Under the pieces are notes generated by a model. That model was not told the DNA's origin, did no database searches, and saw only the letters and a list, made by a program, of their open reading frames with translations. From assembly GCF_037963835.1 (NCBI RefSeq), contig NZ_CP150145.1, positions 1,116,001-1,180,000 on the forward strand: a DNA stretch of 64,000 bases, in the 5' to 3' direction. Positions 26,013-37,039 of this stretch are shown one piece after another. Each line of letters begins with the position of its first letter. Positions within the stretch are counted from its first letter, which is position 1. The position numbers and the translations under genes are program-made. Source of the DNA: Paenibacillus sp. FSL H8-0332. GTDB lineage: Bacteria > Bacillota > Bacilli > Paenibacillales > Paenibacillaceae.

Positions 26013-26381
26013 ATGGCACACCCGGTTACGAAACAACAGGTGATCAAATTGATGGGCAAACATATCGTGGCGGTTAAAAAAGATGGGTCCAAAGTGACAG
26101 GCAAACTGGTCCGCATCTCAGGCAACCGGCTGATCCTGCAACGTATCAGTGGTAAAAAAGTACAAACCAAGGCGCTGATTCCGCTCGTGTTATTTGATCT
26201 GCTGGCCATCGGTACGGCCCCTTACGGTTACGGCGGGGGTTATGGAGGAGGCTACGGTGGAGGCTACGGAGGTGCCCCGTACGGAGGCGGTTACGGTTAT
26301 GGCCATGGTCCTGTTCCCGGTCCTTACGGCGGCTATGGCCCCGGTCCTGGGTATGGTATTCCGCCCATCGGATTCTTTTAA
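26013..26381 (+). CDS. Small protein with Sm-like N-terminus and Gly/Tyr-rich tail
   Basis: A 122-residue protein starting at an ATG five bases after AGGAGGG. Residues 1-65 are basic and strand-forming (GKHIVAVKKDGSKVTGKLVRISGNRLILQR), resembling a short SH3/Sm-like barrel. Residues 69-122 are a repetitive Gly/Tyr/Pro tail (YGGGYGGGYGGGYGGAPYGG and on). Such tails occur in spore-coat or envelope-exposed proteins of Bacillales, which is a guess here. No signal peptide. Function unknown; it stands alone between the transporter and a convergent acetyltransferase gene. Confidence 0.75.
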   Translation: MAHPVTKQQVIKLMGKHIVAVKKDGSKVTGKLVRISGNRLILQRISGKKVQTKALIPLVLFDLLAIGTAPYGYGGGYGGGYGGGYGGAPYGGGYGYGHGPVPGPYGGYGPGPGYGIPPIGFF

Positions 26382-26402
26382 GCCATAGGCTTGCCTGCTT
26401 CA

Positions 26403-26849
26403 TCAGCGGAATTGTTTCTCAAGCTCATAGCAGTAATTTTGCGGTTGATAACGGGCTACGCTGTAGCCCAGTTTTTCATAAAAGGCCAGACCGGCGGTAT
26501 TCCCGGTATCTACGGAGACCTTCGCTCTATGACATGCACGGGATAGTGCAAACCGCTCCGCCCTGTCCATAAGCATATTTCCGTATCGCTTACGCCTTGC
26601 ACTTGGAGCAATGGCGAGCATATCGATGTATAACAAATCGCCATGCAGCATGAAATGCACGAACCCGAGCGGATCACTTTCGTAGTCGGGACAAGCAACA
26701 AGTGTGACTCCCTGTCCCAGGCGGCGGGGCAGATCCTTCCTGACCTGATTAATGATCGTCTGCGGAAGATGGGATAACGGGACAAGCTGCTTTTCAATCA
26801 AGTCATAAATAATCGTGTCATCCTGCCTGGGTCTGCGGTAACGAATCAT
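26403..26849 (-). CDS. GNAT-family N-acetyltransferase
   Basis: A 148-residue GNAT domain: IAPSARRKRYGNMLMDRAERFA is the acetyl-CoA-binding loop (about residue 84) and VDTGNTAGLAFYEKLGYSV the C-terminal motif. The ATG at 26849 lies seven bases after AAGGGGGC. No neighbour points to the substrate; it is convergent with the Gly/Tyr-rich gene. A small-molecule or protein N-acetyltransferase is the general expectation. Confidence 0.85.
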   Translation of the reverse strand: MIRYRRPRQDDTIIYDLIEKQLVPLSHLPQTIINQVRKDLPRRLGQGVTLVACPDYESDPLGFVHFMLHGDLLYIDMLAIAPSARRKRYGNMLMDRAERFALSRACHRAKVSVDTGNTAGLAFYEKLGYSVARYQPQNYCYELEKQFR

Positions 26850-26967
26850 AAATATTGCCCCCTTTCCACGCATTGTCGTACATCATATGCCCCGGGCGGT
26901 GTGGGCGTTCCGGCAAGAATAGAACAGGATTTTATGAAGAATTTAATGTATAACCTGCGAAGGGGTA

Positions 26968-26996
26968 TTGACTAACCGTGTGAGGAATCATATAAT
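26968..26996 (+). promoter_or_regulatory. Promoter of the ilv-leu T-box operon
   Basis: TTGACT (26968-26973), a 17-base spacer and a perfect TATAAT (26991-26996), just upstream of the T-box leader. Confidence 0.85.
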
Positions 26997-27002
26997 GTGT
27001 CT

Positions 27003-27368
27003 AAACATTTAACGAGCATACATGTATCGGCAATGATGAGGACGAAGTTTTAAGGGCTCTTTTGTTCAGAGAGTGAGAGGAATTGCTGCAACCTCCACCA
27101 GAATCCCTTATATACGAGCTCACCTCGGAGCTGTTTCCCTGAAAGGTCCATCAGTAAGAGCGGTGGAATTATTAGGGGGAATCGTTTGGTCCGCGTTAGG
27201 GACTTCAGGTTACGAAGATTTGGGCCCTGCCTACATCGATGGATTTTTGTATCCTGATAAGGCATTGCATCGTGAGATGTAATGCAAACATGGGTGGTAC
27301 CACGGAAGCTAAACCTTTCGTCCCTCACGCGCTTCTTCTGCGCGTGGGAGGCGAAAGGTTTTTTTGTT
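27003..27368 (+). promoter_or_regulatory. T-box leader, tRNA-Leu specific (CTC specifier)
   Basis: The T-box sequence GGGTGGTACCACGG is at about 27291-27304. The 5' part has the stem I marks CAGAGAGTGAG and GCTGCAACC. The specifier loop is read as GAG-CTC-ACCTC with CTC (Leu) at 27119-27121 followed by the conserved A. A terminator stem follows (AACCTTTCG ... CGAAAGGTT, about 27311-27359) with seven T. Uncharged tRNA-Leu should favour the antiterminator and turn on ilvB-ilvH-ilvC-leuA, as for the B. subtilis ilv-leu leader. The specifier reading is by eye. Confidence 0.92.
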
Positions 27369-27469
27369 GAAACAGGAAGGATTCAAGCCTGTTCGCTAAT
27401 ATTAAAGGTTGGATACTGACGTCCTGTCATTTGAATAATGAATGTGAACGATCGAAGGGAGGAATACTG

Positions 27470-29221
27470 ATGAGCGCGCAATTACCGGAAGAAGTGCGGT
27501 CGATAGAGCAGTTACGTGAGAAATGGAAAAATCCAGAGGTGGTTTCGGGTTCCGAAGTCCTCCTGCGCAGTCTTGTACTGGAAGGTGTAGATACTGTATT
27601 CGGATATCCCGGCGGGGCTGTACTCTATATCTATGATGCTCTTTATGGATTCGACGATTTCAATCATATTCTGACACGCCATGAGCAGGGAGCGATCCAT
27701 GCGGCTGACGGGTACGCAAGAGCGAGCGGTAAAGTGGGCGTATGTATTGCCACTTCAGGCCCGGGGGCAACCAATCTAGTAACCGGAATCGCTACAGCTT
27801 TTATGGATTCGGTTCCGCTGGTGGTCATTACCGGTAACGTATTCTCCAGCCTGATTGGCACAGATGCTTTTCAGGAAGCGGATATTACCGGGATCACGAT
27901 GCCGATTACGAAGCACAGCTATCTGGTACGGGATGTTGAAGACCTGCCGCGTGTTATTCATGAAGCCTTCCATATCGCCAATACGGGCCGTAAGGGTCCG
28001 GTACTGATTGATATTCCGAAGGATGTATCGGCGGCGATGACATTGTTCACTCCGGCAGAACACCAGGGGGTTAACCTCCGCGGCTACAATCCGCGCACGG
28101 TTCCCAATAAGCTGCAGCTCGATAAGCTGGTGAAGGCTATTGAGGCGGCGGAGCGTCCGATTATTATTGCAGGCGGCGGAGTCATCTACTCTGGAGCGCA
28201 TGAGTCCATGTATGAATTCGTGAAGCGCACAGAGATTCCAATCACTACTACATTGCTGGGACTGGGGTGTTACCCGAGCGGCGAAGACTTATGGATGGGA
28301 ATGCCGGGAATGCACGGCACATACACGGCCAATAATGCCATTCAGCAATGCGATCTGCTGATTAATATCGGTGCCCGGTTCGATGACCGCGTAACCGGCA
28401 AGCTGGACGGCTTCGCTCCCAAAGCGAAGATCGTGCATATCGATATTGATCCGGCCGAGATCGGTAAGAATGTAGCGACTGATATTCCCATTGTGGGCGA
28501 TGTTAAGACTGTTCTGGAAATGCTGATCCCGGATGTGAAGCGCGCCTCGAAGGCCGATGCCTGGAGAACACAGATTGCCCAGTGGAAGCTGGACCAGCCG
28601 TACCGGTACAAGGATTCGGAGACAGAGCTGAAGCCGCAATGGGTGATCCAGATGATTAATGACACCACCAATGGTGAAGCGATTGTGACTACAGACGTAG
28701 GCCAGCATCAGATGTGGGCTGCTCAATATTACAAGTTCAACCATCCGCGTTCATGGATTACTTCGGGGGGGCTTGGAACAATGGGCTTCGGATTCCCGTC
28801 GGCGATCGGGGCGCAAATGGCCCATCCGCAGCGGCTCGTAGTCTCCATTAATGGTGACGGCGGCATGCAGATGTGTTCCCAGGAGCTTGCCATCTGTGCG
28901 ATCAATAAGATTCCGGTCAAAATTGTTGTAATCAACAATCAGGTGCTCGGAATGGTCCGTCAGTGGCAGAACCTGATCTATGAGAAGCGTTACAGCTATA
29001 CCGATCTGGCCGGCAGCCCGGACTTTGTGAAGCTGGCTGAGGCTTATGGTGTGAAGGGCCTGCGGGCAACGAACAAGGAAGAAGCCAGCGCCGCCTGGAA
29101 AGAAGCCATGGAAACACCTGGACCCGTCCTGGTAGAATTCGTTGTTCCAAAGGATGAGAATGTCTACCCGATGGTAACCCAAGGCTCTACCATTGATCAA
29201 ATGCTGATGGGGGATGAATAA
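27470..29221 (+). CDS. ilvB: Acetolactate synthase, large (catalytic) subunit
   Basis: A 583-residue thiamine-diphosphate enzyme making acetolactate or acetohydroxybutyrate, the first common step to Val, Leu and Ile. The Glu-bearing N-terminus ([19 protein letters not shown] ... [18 protein letters not shown]) and the metal/TPP motif [14 protein letters not shown] plus [14 protein letters not shown] are complete. The ATG at 27470 lies seven bases after GGGAGG; a TTG at 27431 in frame has no ribosome site. It is the first gene after the T-box. Confidence 0.97.
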   Translation: MSAQLPEEVRSIEQLREKWKNPEVVSGSEVLLRSLVLEGVDTVFGYPGGAVLYIYDALYGFDDFNHILTRHEQGAIHAADGYARASGKVGVCIATSGPGATNLVTGIATAFMDSVPLVVITGNVFSSLIGTDAFQEADITGITMPITKHSYLVRDVEDLPRVIHEAFHIANTGRKGPVLIDIPKDVSAAMTLFTPAEHQGVNLRGYNPRTVPNKLQLDKLVKAIEAAERPIIIAGGGVIYSGAHESMYEFVKRTEIPITTTLLGLGCYPSGEDLWMGMPGMHGTYTANNAIQQCDLLINIGARFDDRVTGKLDGFAPKAKIVHIDIDPAEIGKNVATDIPIVGDVKTVLEMLIPDVKRASKADAWRTQIAQWKLDQPYRYKDSETELKPQWVIQMINDTTNGEAIVTTDVGQHQMWAAQYYKFNHPRSWITSGGLGTMGFGFPSAIGAQMAHPQRLVVSINGDGGMQMCSQELAICAINKIPVKIVVINNQVLGMVRQWQNLIYEKRYSYTDLAGSPDFVKLAEAYGVKGLRATNKEEASAAWKEAMETPGPVLVEFVVPKDENVYPMVTQGSTIDQMLMGDE

Positions 29222-29223
29222 CA

Positions 29224-29706
29224 GTGATGAGACATACGATTGCTGTGCTTGTAAATGACCAGCCTGGCGTACTGCAACGGGTATCCGGATTATTCGGCCG
29301 CCGCGGCTTCAACATTGAGAGTATTACGGTAGGACAATCCGAAGAGGTCGGATTGTCCCGGATGGTAATTGTAACACTGGGTGACCAGCATACCCTGGAG
29401 CAGATTGAGAAGCAGCTGTACAAGCTTATTGATGTGATCAAGGTGGTTGATCTGGGCGCAAAACCAATGGTTGCCCGGGAGCTGGCGCTGATTAAGGTGA
29501 AGGCAGAGCCGTCAGAACGGCCGGAGATTATGGGGGTAGTTGAAACCTTCCGTGCTTCCGTAGTAGATATCGGTACGGCCAGCCTGCTTGTACAGGTAGT
29601 TGGTGATACCACGAAGATTGATGCAATGATTGAGCTGCTGAAGCCATATGGCATCAAGGAGCTGTCTCGAACCGGCGTAACAGCAATGATTCGCGGGAAT
29701 GCCTGA
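29224..29706 (+). CDS. ilvH: Acetolactate synthase, small (regulatory) subunit
   Basis: A 160-residue regulatory subunit with an N-terminal ACT domain (HTIAVLVNDQPGVLQRVSGLF, RRGFNIESITVGQSE) and a C-terminal ALS_ss_C domain. It binds valine or other branched-chain amino acids and sets activity of IlvB. It starts two bases after the ilvB stop, either at GTG 29224 or ATG 29227, with GGGGGA about ten bases upstream of the GTG. Complete length. Confidence 0.95.
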   Translation: MMRHTIAVLVNDQPGVLQRVSGLFGRRGFNIESITVGQSEEVGLSRMVIVTLGDQHTLEQIEKQLYKLIDVIKVVDLGAKPMVARELALIKVKAEPSERPEIMGVVETFRASVVDIGTASLLVQVVGDTTKIDAMIELLKPYGIKELSRTGVTAMIRGNA

Positions 29707-29782
29707 TCGTCACATTTTACAGCTTTAACGAATTGCTGCTTGCGTGCATTAATTTAGTAAGATTAAAGTAGAGTTGCCCGCG

Positions 29783-29860
29783 AAAGAGCGGGGGCTTGAG
29801 GAGCGCGTCATTATATAGTAAGACTAATTAAGCAACGTGTTCTTGAAGCACCCGCTCTTT
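29783..29860 (+). promoter_or_regulatory. Long-range hairpin in the ilvH-ilvC gap
   Basis: AAAGAGCGGGGGCTT (29783-29797) pairs with AAGCACCCGCTCTTT (29846-29860) over 15 positions with one mismatch, around a 48-base loop. No T-run follows. A processing or stabilising element within the polycistronic message is likely; in B. subtilis the ilv-leu transcript is also processed near ilvC. Confidence 0.55.
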
Positions 29861-29879
29861 ACGATGGGTCCCAAATTAA

Positions 29880-30887
<1,008 letters not shown>

Positions 30888-30923
30888 GTCATATACTTAC
30901 AACTACAACGAACCATAGGTAAT

Positions 30924-30962
30924 CCTCAGATGCGGCCGTAATTTTGCGAGCCGCATTTGAGG
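30924..30962 (+). promoter_or_regulatory. Intercistronic hairpin between ilvC and leuA
   Basis: CCTCAGATGCGG pairs with CCGCATTTGAGG (12 bp with one G-U) around a 15-base loop. No T-run follows, so it probably modulates processing or partial read-through instead of acting as a strong terminator. Confidence 0.55.
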
Positions 30963-30993
30963 GTTTATGGACAATCTTCAGGAGGTGCTCAGC

Positions 30994-32535
30994 ATGCGGA
31001 AAATTCATGTGTTCGACACGACACTGCGTGACGGGGAACAGTCGCCGGGTGTGAACCTCAATACGCGTGAGAAGGTAGAAATCGCTTACCAGCTGGAGAA
31101 GCTGGGAATTGACCGGATGGAGGCTGGCTTTCCAGCCGCTTCGCCAGGAGATCTGGCTGCGGTGAACGCAGTGGCCAGAGCGGTCAAGAATGTCACCGTA
31201 ATCGGTCTGTCCCGTTCCAGAGAGAGCGATATTGATGCGGTCAAGGAAGCGCTGCAGGGGGCACAGGACCCATGCATTCATATTTTCCTGGCTACATCGC
31301 CGATACACCGTCAGCATAAGCTGCGCATGGAGAAGTCACAGGTGCTGGAAACGGCACAATCGGCGATCCGCTATGCCAAAAAGTATTTTCCCAAGCTGGA
31401 ATTCTCCCTGGAGGACGCCGGCCGTACCGAGCGTGATTTCATGGCTGAAATGGTATCCATGGCGATCCGCGAGGGTGCGAATGTGGTGAATATCCCAGAT
31501 ACGGTCGGTTACCTGAATCCGGCGGAATACGGTGCCATCTTCAAATTCTTGAAGGACACGGTGCCGGATATCGAGCGGGTACAGCTTAGCGCCCATTGTC
31601 ATAATGACCTGGGGATGGCTACGGCGAATACCCTCGCTGCCATTCAGAATGGTGCAGACCAGATTGAGGGTACGATCAACGGGATCGGGGAACGTGCTGG
31701 CAATACAGCCATTGAAGAGGTGGCCATGGCGCTTGAGACCCGCAGTGAGTATTTCGATGCCAAGACCTCTCTGGTCCTGTCCGAAATATCCCGTACCAGC
31801 CGTCTCGTCAGCAAGCTGACAGGGATGGTTGTACCGGGGAACAAGGCGATTGTCGGCGCCAATGCCTTCGCCCATGAATCCGGGATTCATCAGGATGGCA
31901 TGCTGAAGGAGAAAACGACCTACGAGATTATGACACCGGAAACCATCGGCCTCAAAGAAAGTAAGATGGTGCTGGGCAAGCATTCGGGCCGTCACGCTTT
32001 CCGCGACAAGCTGAGTGATCTGGGCTATGACATCTCTGAGGAAGAGGTCAATGCCGCTTTTGCCAAGTTCAAGGATCTCGCAGATAAGAAAAAAGAAGTC
32101 TCAGACGAGGATATCCTTGCGCTTCTGGAAGAGAAGCTGATCGATACGCCGGAGACCTTCAGCCTGCAGACGATCTATGTTACGTATGGCAATGAGGCTA
32201 CTCCAACTGCCAAGGTTATTATTCACGGCCAGGACCCGCAGCCGATTGTGGCAGTTGCCGAAGGCAACGGATCGGTAGACGCGATCTACAATGCCATTGA
32301 CCAGGCAACAGGGGAAGAGGTTACACTTGGCGATTACTCGATTAAAGCCGTCAGTAGAGGGAAGGATGCTCAGGGTGAGGTACATGTCGTGCTCTCTCAA
32401 GGCGAGGTTGCTGCACAGGGCCGCGGACTTAGCACCGATATTCTCGAAGCGAGTGCCAGAGCTTACCTGGATGCACTGAACAAACTTATTGAGAAGCGCA
32501 AGACCTACACCAAGCGGGAGCATGCCAATCTCTAA
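30994..32535 (+). CDS. leuA: 2-isopropylmalate synthase
   Basis: A 513-residue enzyme condensing acetyl-CoA with 2-oxoisovalerate, the first committed step to leucine. Visible: HMGL-like catalytic domain with [12 protein letters not shown] (about residue 8), [15 protein letters not shown], and the metal site; then a linker and a C-terminal LeuA allosteric domain (about residues 390-500) for leucine feedback. The ATG at 30994 lies seven bases after AGGAGGT. Last gene of the T-box operon, closed by a strong terminator. leuB lies 10 kb away and leuC/leuD are absent from the window. Confidence 0.97.
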   Translation: MRKIHVFDTTLRDGEQSPGVNLNTREKVEIAYQLEKLGIDRMEAGFPAASPGDLAAVNAVARAVKNVTVIGLSRSRESDIDAVKEALQGAQDPCIHIFLATSPIHRQHKLRMEKSQVLETAQSAIRYAKKYFPKLEFSLEDAGRTERDFMAEMVSMAIREGANVVNIPDTVGYLNPAEYGAIFKFLKDTVPDIERVQLSAHCHNDLGMATANTLAAIQNGADQIEGTINGIGERAGNTAIEEVAMALETRSEYFDAKTSLVLSEISRTSRLVSKLTGMVVPGNKAIVGANAFAHESGIHQDGMLKEKTTYEIMTPETIGLKESKMVLGKHSGRHAFRDKLSDLGYDISEEEVNAAFAKFKDLADKKKEVSDEDILALLEEKLIDTPETFSLQTIYVTYGNEATPTAKVIIHGQDPQPIVAVAEGNGSVDAIYNAIDQATGEEVTLGDYSIKAVSRGKDAQGEVHVVLSQGEVAAQGRGLSTDILEASARAYLDALNKLIEKRKTYTKREHANL

Positions 32536-32550
32536 CTTGTTCATCTAATG

Positions 32551-32602
32551 AAAAGAAGCTTCACCGGACCAGTTCATTTGGTCCGGTGAGGCTTCTTTTT
32601 TT
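32551..32602 (+). terminator. Terminator of the ilv-leuA operon
   Basis: A 17-bp stem AGAAGCTTCACCGGACC / GGTCCGGTGAGGCTTCT (with one mismatch) followed by TTTTTTT. It closes the operon cleanly after leuA. Confidence 0.93.
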
Positions 32603-33000
32603 GTTCGAAAATCTGTTGAAATTTTTTTGCGCTGAGCATTCCGGGGTAGAATCCAGCTGGGGAGGATTTGAAACAAGCTTTTGCATAAAAAGAATGAACA
32701 AGATGAGTCGGAAAAATGAAAATTAGTTCACAATCCACTATGGATTCCTCATAATCTGCGTTTGAAACAGCTTTTTTGTCGATAAAAATATTTTATTTTT
32801 AAGTTATCTATGATTTATCTCATAATCTGTTCAGAAATTGTTCAGTGGCGGCAAGTAAAGTTACGAAAGTACAGTAAAGCGAAATTGAAGGCCCACATAC
32901 ATACTAGCGACAGGGGGACGATCGGGAAGAAGCAGGCGGGAATGGGTAATGGCGACGCTGGAACAATCATTTTTCAGAAAGAGAGAGAGGTTATAATTAT
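32603..33000. other. Gene-free AT-rich region upstream of the surface-protein gene
   Basis: About 400 AT-rich bases with no convincing gene. A short open frame at 32810-33004 lacks a ribosome site and overlaps the surface-protein start. A motif TTTGAAACA(A)GCTTTT occurs at about 32667 and 32761. No riboswitch consensus is met. GAGAGAGAGG lies just before the ATG at 33001. A promoter is expected but no clear -35/-10 pair was found. Confidence 0.5.
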
Positions 33001-36000
33001 ATGAAGAAAAAGACGATAGGCGCCTGGCTGGTTGTTGTAATGCTGATTACACAGTTTGCCAACGGTTTCGGGTTCATGACTAAGGTTAATGCGGATGGGA
33101 CGGAGATAACGGCCCCGCTGATTACGAGTGTCTCACTTGCAGTGTATAAAGATAGTAATTATACGGAGACAGTTACAGGAAATGTGTATCAGTTGGATTC
33201 CTACGCTGAACTTAACTATACGTGGGAACTTGAAGACAGTCACGGTTATTCAGCAGGCTCCACGTATAGATTTAATCTTCCTTCCCAATTTGAGCTTTTT
33301 AACGATTTGGAAGGTGAGCTTGATTTTGAGGGAGAGACTGTTGCGAATTACACTGTAAACAAAGAAACAAATGAGGTTATATTTACATTCAATGAGTTTA
33401 TCACCAATTATGACAAAGTAGGGGGAACATTTAAGGTTCAATCCTTGCTTAGTTCTAAAAAAATTACCGGCTCAACGAAGCAAATCCTTGAGTTCCCAGT
33501 AAAAGGCGGCGCTCAATTCATTGAGCTTAACTTTCAGCCTACGGTTAGCAAGACGATAGAAAAGAAAGGTTCGCCTAAGCCGCAATTCTACAACCCACAA
33601 AGCATCGAATGGACTATTGATGTGAATAAGGCTTTGGATAGTGTCAGCAATGCAGTGATCACTGATAAATTGGCAGAAGGGTTGTCTCTTGATCCAAGTT
33701 CAATTGTTGTTCATGAGCTTGCAGTGGATGTTAACGGCAATGTATCGGAAGGCAGTCTTGTCAGTAGTAGTCAATATGTAACAACAGACTCCACTGCTGA
33801 TAACTTGAAGCTTAGCTTTGTGAGCAGCCCGATTACGAAGGCTTATCGCATTAGCTTTTCGACCATAATTAATGCTGCCGGTGCAGATGAAACTTCATAT
33901 CTGAACACCGCAGTCCTTTCCGGTGATGGGGGTTATTCCAAAGAGGCAACGGCTACTGTCACCGTGGGACGCGGCAAACCTCTGGAGAAGTCTAGTACTA
34001 ATTATGATCCAGCAACTCAAGTAATTTCGTGGGCAATAAAATATAATTACAATGTTAAGACAATTCCTGCAGCTAAGGCTGTATTGGAGGATTCTTTCAA
34101 TAAATCACAGGATTTAATCTTGAATTCCGTCAAGGTATATCCGGTTACTATTGATAATAGCGGTAATGGAGTAAAGGGTGCTGCTATTGATTCCAGTCAA
34201 TATACAGTGACCCAGACCGATACAACCTCATTAAACGGATTTGAATTGAAATTCAATAATGAGATTAAAACCGCGTACCGGATTGAGTATCAAACTAAGG
34301 CAAACGGTCGTGTCTTTGACGATGGTAAAATCACTAACACAGTTACCTATGACGGGAAATCGGAAGAAGCTACTCGTGATGTGAAACAGCAGATTCTGCA
34401 CAAGACGTACTCTAATGTGGACTACTCCAATAAAACAGTACAGTGGACAATTAATATTAATGATGACAGCCAGAAGATGAAAGACCTGGTTGTAACGGAT
34501 ACCTTCAATAATGCGGGACTTAAGCTTGACCGAAGCTCACTAAAAATCACGACCAAAAGCGGCGCAGCTCCAACAGTACATTCCATTGTCTACAATGAAT
34601 CTACTCCACCTTCGGCGACTGACGGATTCGTGATCACATTTAATGGAACAATTAATGAACCTTATACAATTACCTATACTACAAGTTTTAATTATGACTG
34701 GCTGAATTCAGGCAAAGACAGATTTGTGAATACAGCAGCATTAAAATGGAAAGTAGACGGTAGTAACGATTGGAAAGAAAAAGAAGCTACAGCAACATTT
34801 GATCCAAGAGGCGAAGTGAAGAATAATGGTCTGAAATTTGGTTCCTATAATGCCACGACCAAGAAAATCTCTTGGACAGTAGGAGCAAACTACAATTTCA
34901 AGACGCTGGATGCCGCCGAGCTGGTGGATACCATTACAGATGGACAAATCGTCGACTTGGATTCTGTAAAGGTCAACAAATTGGAGTATGGTGCAAATGG
35001 AGACCCTTCTCCTGCTGCCAGTGTGAATGAAGCTGATTACAAGGTCACTCTGGATGTAGATAAACTGAAGGTTACCTTTAACAAAAAAATTGATTACGCA
35101 TTTTATGTTACTTTTAATACAACTTTTGCAAATCAGGCGATTGATTTAGGTTCAGTTAATAATACAGCCGTATTGTATGACGGTCTGGTTAAGCAATCGA
35201 AGGATTTAAAAGCCTCCGTAAATATTCCTAACGGCGGAGAATATGTAGATAAAGCTGGAGCGCAGGACGGAAACAAAATCAACTGGACGATTTCTATCAA
35301 CCGTAACCAGTCGTTTGTAAAAGAAGCTGTACTCACAGATACACCAAGTGATAATCAGATTCTCTTGTCCAATACATTCCACCTGTTTAAGACTACAGTC
35401 GCAGATAATGGAGATGTAAAAGAAACAAACGTAGAACTTGTTAGAGATATGGACTATAAACTGGAAATCACAGCAGACAGTGACGGGAAGGAAAGCTTTA
35501 AGCTAAGCTTCCTGAAGGATATTTCGGAAGCATATGTCCTTAAATATCAATCCTTGATTACTGGGATAAATGGTGAAAAGGTCTCCAACAAGGTTAGCTT
35601 GAACGGCAAAAATGTAAAAGAGATAACTAAAGACGACAACGAAGAGATTACCGTCAAGCTCTCCAACGGCTCAGGTACCGGCAGTGGGATTAGAGGAACA
35701 TTAACTTTAACAAAAATCGAAGAAGGCAAGAGTAGCCATCTCCTCCCTGGAGCAAGCTTTGATCTGTACCGTGTCGTTGGTGAAGATCGGATCTGGATCA
35801 AAGATGGAACTACGAATGAACAGGGAATAATTGAATTTACGAAACTGATTGGCGGGAGCTACGTTGTAATTGAAACAAAGGCTCCTGAGGATTTTATACT
35901 TGATTCAACGCCGCGTGCAGTGCAAATTAATTCAACAACAGGATTTAAACTGGAAGTTAGCAATAAACTGAAGCCTGTACCAGCAACACCGACGCCGACA

Positions 36001-36882
36001 GCAACACCGACGCCGACAGCAACACCGACGCCGACAGCAACACCGACGCCGACAGCAACACCGACGCCGACAGCAACACCGACGCCGACAGCAACACCGA
36101 CGCCGACAGCAACACCGACGCCAACAGCAACACCGACGCCGACAGCAACACCGACGCCGACAGCAACACCGACGCCGACAGCAACACCGACGCCAACAGC
36201 AACACCAACGCCGGTGACACCAACAGCAACACCGACGCCAGTTACAGAACCAACATCAACACCAGTACCAACATCACCGCCGGTGTACTATACACCGACA
36301 CCTGAACCATCAAGCATTCCTGGAGTTATCGGTACACCAACGCCGACACCATCGGTAACGCCAGCGCCAACGGGGACTCCGGCTGCTTCCAGTACGCCAG
36401 GAGTAACAGCTACGCCACAGGCAACGCCAGCAGCAACACCGGCCCAGCCAGGAACGGTTAGCACTCCAACGCCGCAAGCCACACAGGTGACTACGATTGA
36501 GGAAGTGCCTATCGACGGCGAGATCCCGCTGGGAGGAATCCCTAGCATCGGTGAAAAGCCGGCGCATGGTACGGTAACTATTACACCGGATGGCAAATGG
36601 ACGTATACTCCAGATCCAGGTTATACCGGCAAGGATAAATTCACGATTGTTGTAACAGATGAAGACGGCAATGAGGAAGAGATTACAATTGAAGTTGGAG
36701 TTGATGAAGTGCCTAAGGGCACGGTTACACAACCCACTGACAAAGGCAATAACAGCGGACTTCCCGGCAAGCTTCCGCAGACCGGAGAAGAAAGTCCTCT
36801 CCCGCTGTATCTGACTGGCGGCGGATTGATTATTCTGGGACTTGTACTGTCCAGAAGATTTAATGCCCGGAAGAAAATGTAG
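33001..36882 (+). CDS. LPXTG-anchored surface adhesin with collagen-binding-like repeats and a TP-rich stalk
   Basis: A 1293-residue cell-wall protein. Order: signal peptide (to about residue 31), an N-terminal adhesin-like domain (to about 180), five roughly 140-residue repeated domains (about 181, 322, 461, 601 and 744 onward; each opening with a K/Y-x-W-T/A-I strand such as IEWTIDVNK and a conserved xxDT/DxF turn) resembling collagen-binding or isopeptide-bonded Ig folds, a Cna_B/SpaA-like domain (about 897-992, GASFDLYRV, with VVIETKAPE), a stalk of ATPTPT repeats (995-1072) and more Pro/Thr, a VCBS-like domain (about 1175-1235), and a C-terminal LPQTG (1258) with hydrophobic helix and RRFNARKKM tail. 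It should be linked to peptidoglycan by a sortase; none lies in the window. Ligand unknown. Confidence 0.9.
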   Translation: MKKKTIGAWLVVVMLITQFANGFGFMTKVNADGTEITAPLITSVSLAVYKDSNYTETVTGNVYQLDSYAELNYTWELEDSHGYSAGSTYRFNLPSQFELFNDLEGELDFEGETVANYTVNKETNEVIFTFNEFITNYDKVGGTFKVQSLLSSKKITGSTKQILEFPVKGGAQFIELNFQPTVSKTIEKKGSPKPQFYNPQSIEWTIDVNKALDSVSNAVITDKLAEGLSLDPSSIVVHELAVDVNGNVSEGSLVSSSQYVTTDSTADNLKLSFVSSPITKAYRISFSTIINAAGADETSYLNTAVLSGDGGYSKEATATVTVGRGKPLEKSSTNYDPATQVISWAIKYNYNVKTIPAAKAVLEDSFNKSQDLILNSVKVYPVTIDNSGNGVKGAAIDSSQYTVTQTDTTSLNGFELKFNNEIKTAYRIEYQTKANGRVFDDGKITNTVTYDGKSEEATRDVKQQILHKTYSNVDYSNKTVQWTININDDSQKMKDLVVTDTFNNAGLKLDRSSLKITTKSGAAPTVHSIVYNESTPPSATDGFVITFNGTINEPYTITYTTSFNYDWLNSGKDRFVNTAALKWKVDGSNDWKEKEATATFDPRGEVKNNGLKFGSYNATTKKISWTVGANYNFKTLDAAELVDTITDGQIVDLDSVKVNKLEYGANGDPSPAASVNEADYKVTLDVDKLKVTFNKKIDYAFYVTFNTTFANQAIDLGSVNNTAVLYDGLVKQSKDLKASVNIPNGGEYVDKAGAQDGNKINWTISINRNQSFVKEAVLTDTPSDNQILLSNTFHLFKTTVADNGDVKETNVELVRDMDYKLEITADSDGKESFKLSFLKDISEAYVLKYQSLITGINGEKVSNKVSLNGKNVKEITKDDNEEITVKLSNGSGTGSGIRGTLTLTKIEEGKSSHLLPGASFDLYRVVGEDRIWIKDGTTNEQGIIEFTKLIGGSYVVIETKAPEDFILDSTPRAVQINSTTGFKLEVSNKLKPVPATPTPTATPTPTATPTPTATPTPTATPTPTATPTPTATPTPTATPTPTATPTPTATPTPTATPTPTATPTPTATPTPVTPTATPTPVTEPTSTPVPTSPPVYYTPTPEPSSIPGVIGTPTPTPSVTPAPTGTPAASSTPGVTATPQATPAATPAQPGTVSTPTPQATQVTTIEEVPIDGEIPLGGIPSIGEKPAHGTVTITPDGKWTYTPDPGYTGKDKFTIVVTDEDGNEEEITIEVGVDEVPKGTVTQPTDKGNNSGLPGKLPQTGEESPLPLYLTGGGLIILGLVLSRRFNARKKM
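35983..36216 (+). repeat. 18-bp tandem repeat coding the ATPTPT stalk (about 13 copies)
   Basis: Twelve uninterrupted copies of GCAACACCGACGCCGACA (35983-36198; a few copies have CCA for CCG at one place) plus a thirteenth ending in GTG (Val). Near-identical copies at the DNA level imply recent expansion or correction by slippage; length is likely to vary between strains. The antisense open frame across it is a repeat artefact. Confidence 0.95.
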
Positions 36883-36929
36883 GAGATAATACCTCATTAA
36901 GCATTAACAGCTAATATGGCAGTATACAC

Positions 36930-36966
36930 AAAGACACCCGCAGCAGGCTGCGGGTGTCTTTGCTTT
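36930..36966 (+). terminator. Terminator after the surface-protein gene, bidirectional-looking
   Basis: Perfect stem AAAGACACCCGCAGC / GCTGCGGGTGTCTTT with a 3-base loop; T-rich on the plus side (TGCTTTTA) and A/T-rich on the other. It separates convergent genes. Confidence 0.85.
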
Positions 36967-37039
36967 TATAGGAATAAAAGAGTCGCTGAAATAATACCGT
37001 CCTTACAAAGGACAGCATTGCCGTTTCTACTTGCGGAAA

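Noticed and set aside
32870..32990. Possible riboswitch upstream of the surface protein
   Set aside because: The sequence does not match c-di-GMP or c-di-AMP riboswitch consensus elements that I could recall.
32810..33004. 64-codon frame before the surface-protein gene
   Set aside because: No ribosome site, and it overlaps the start of the surface protein.
35957..36232. Antisense frame in the TP repeat
   Set aside because: Tandem-repeat artefact reading LLSASV units.
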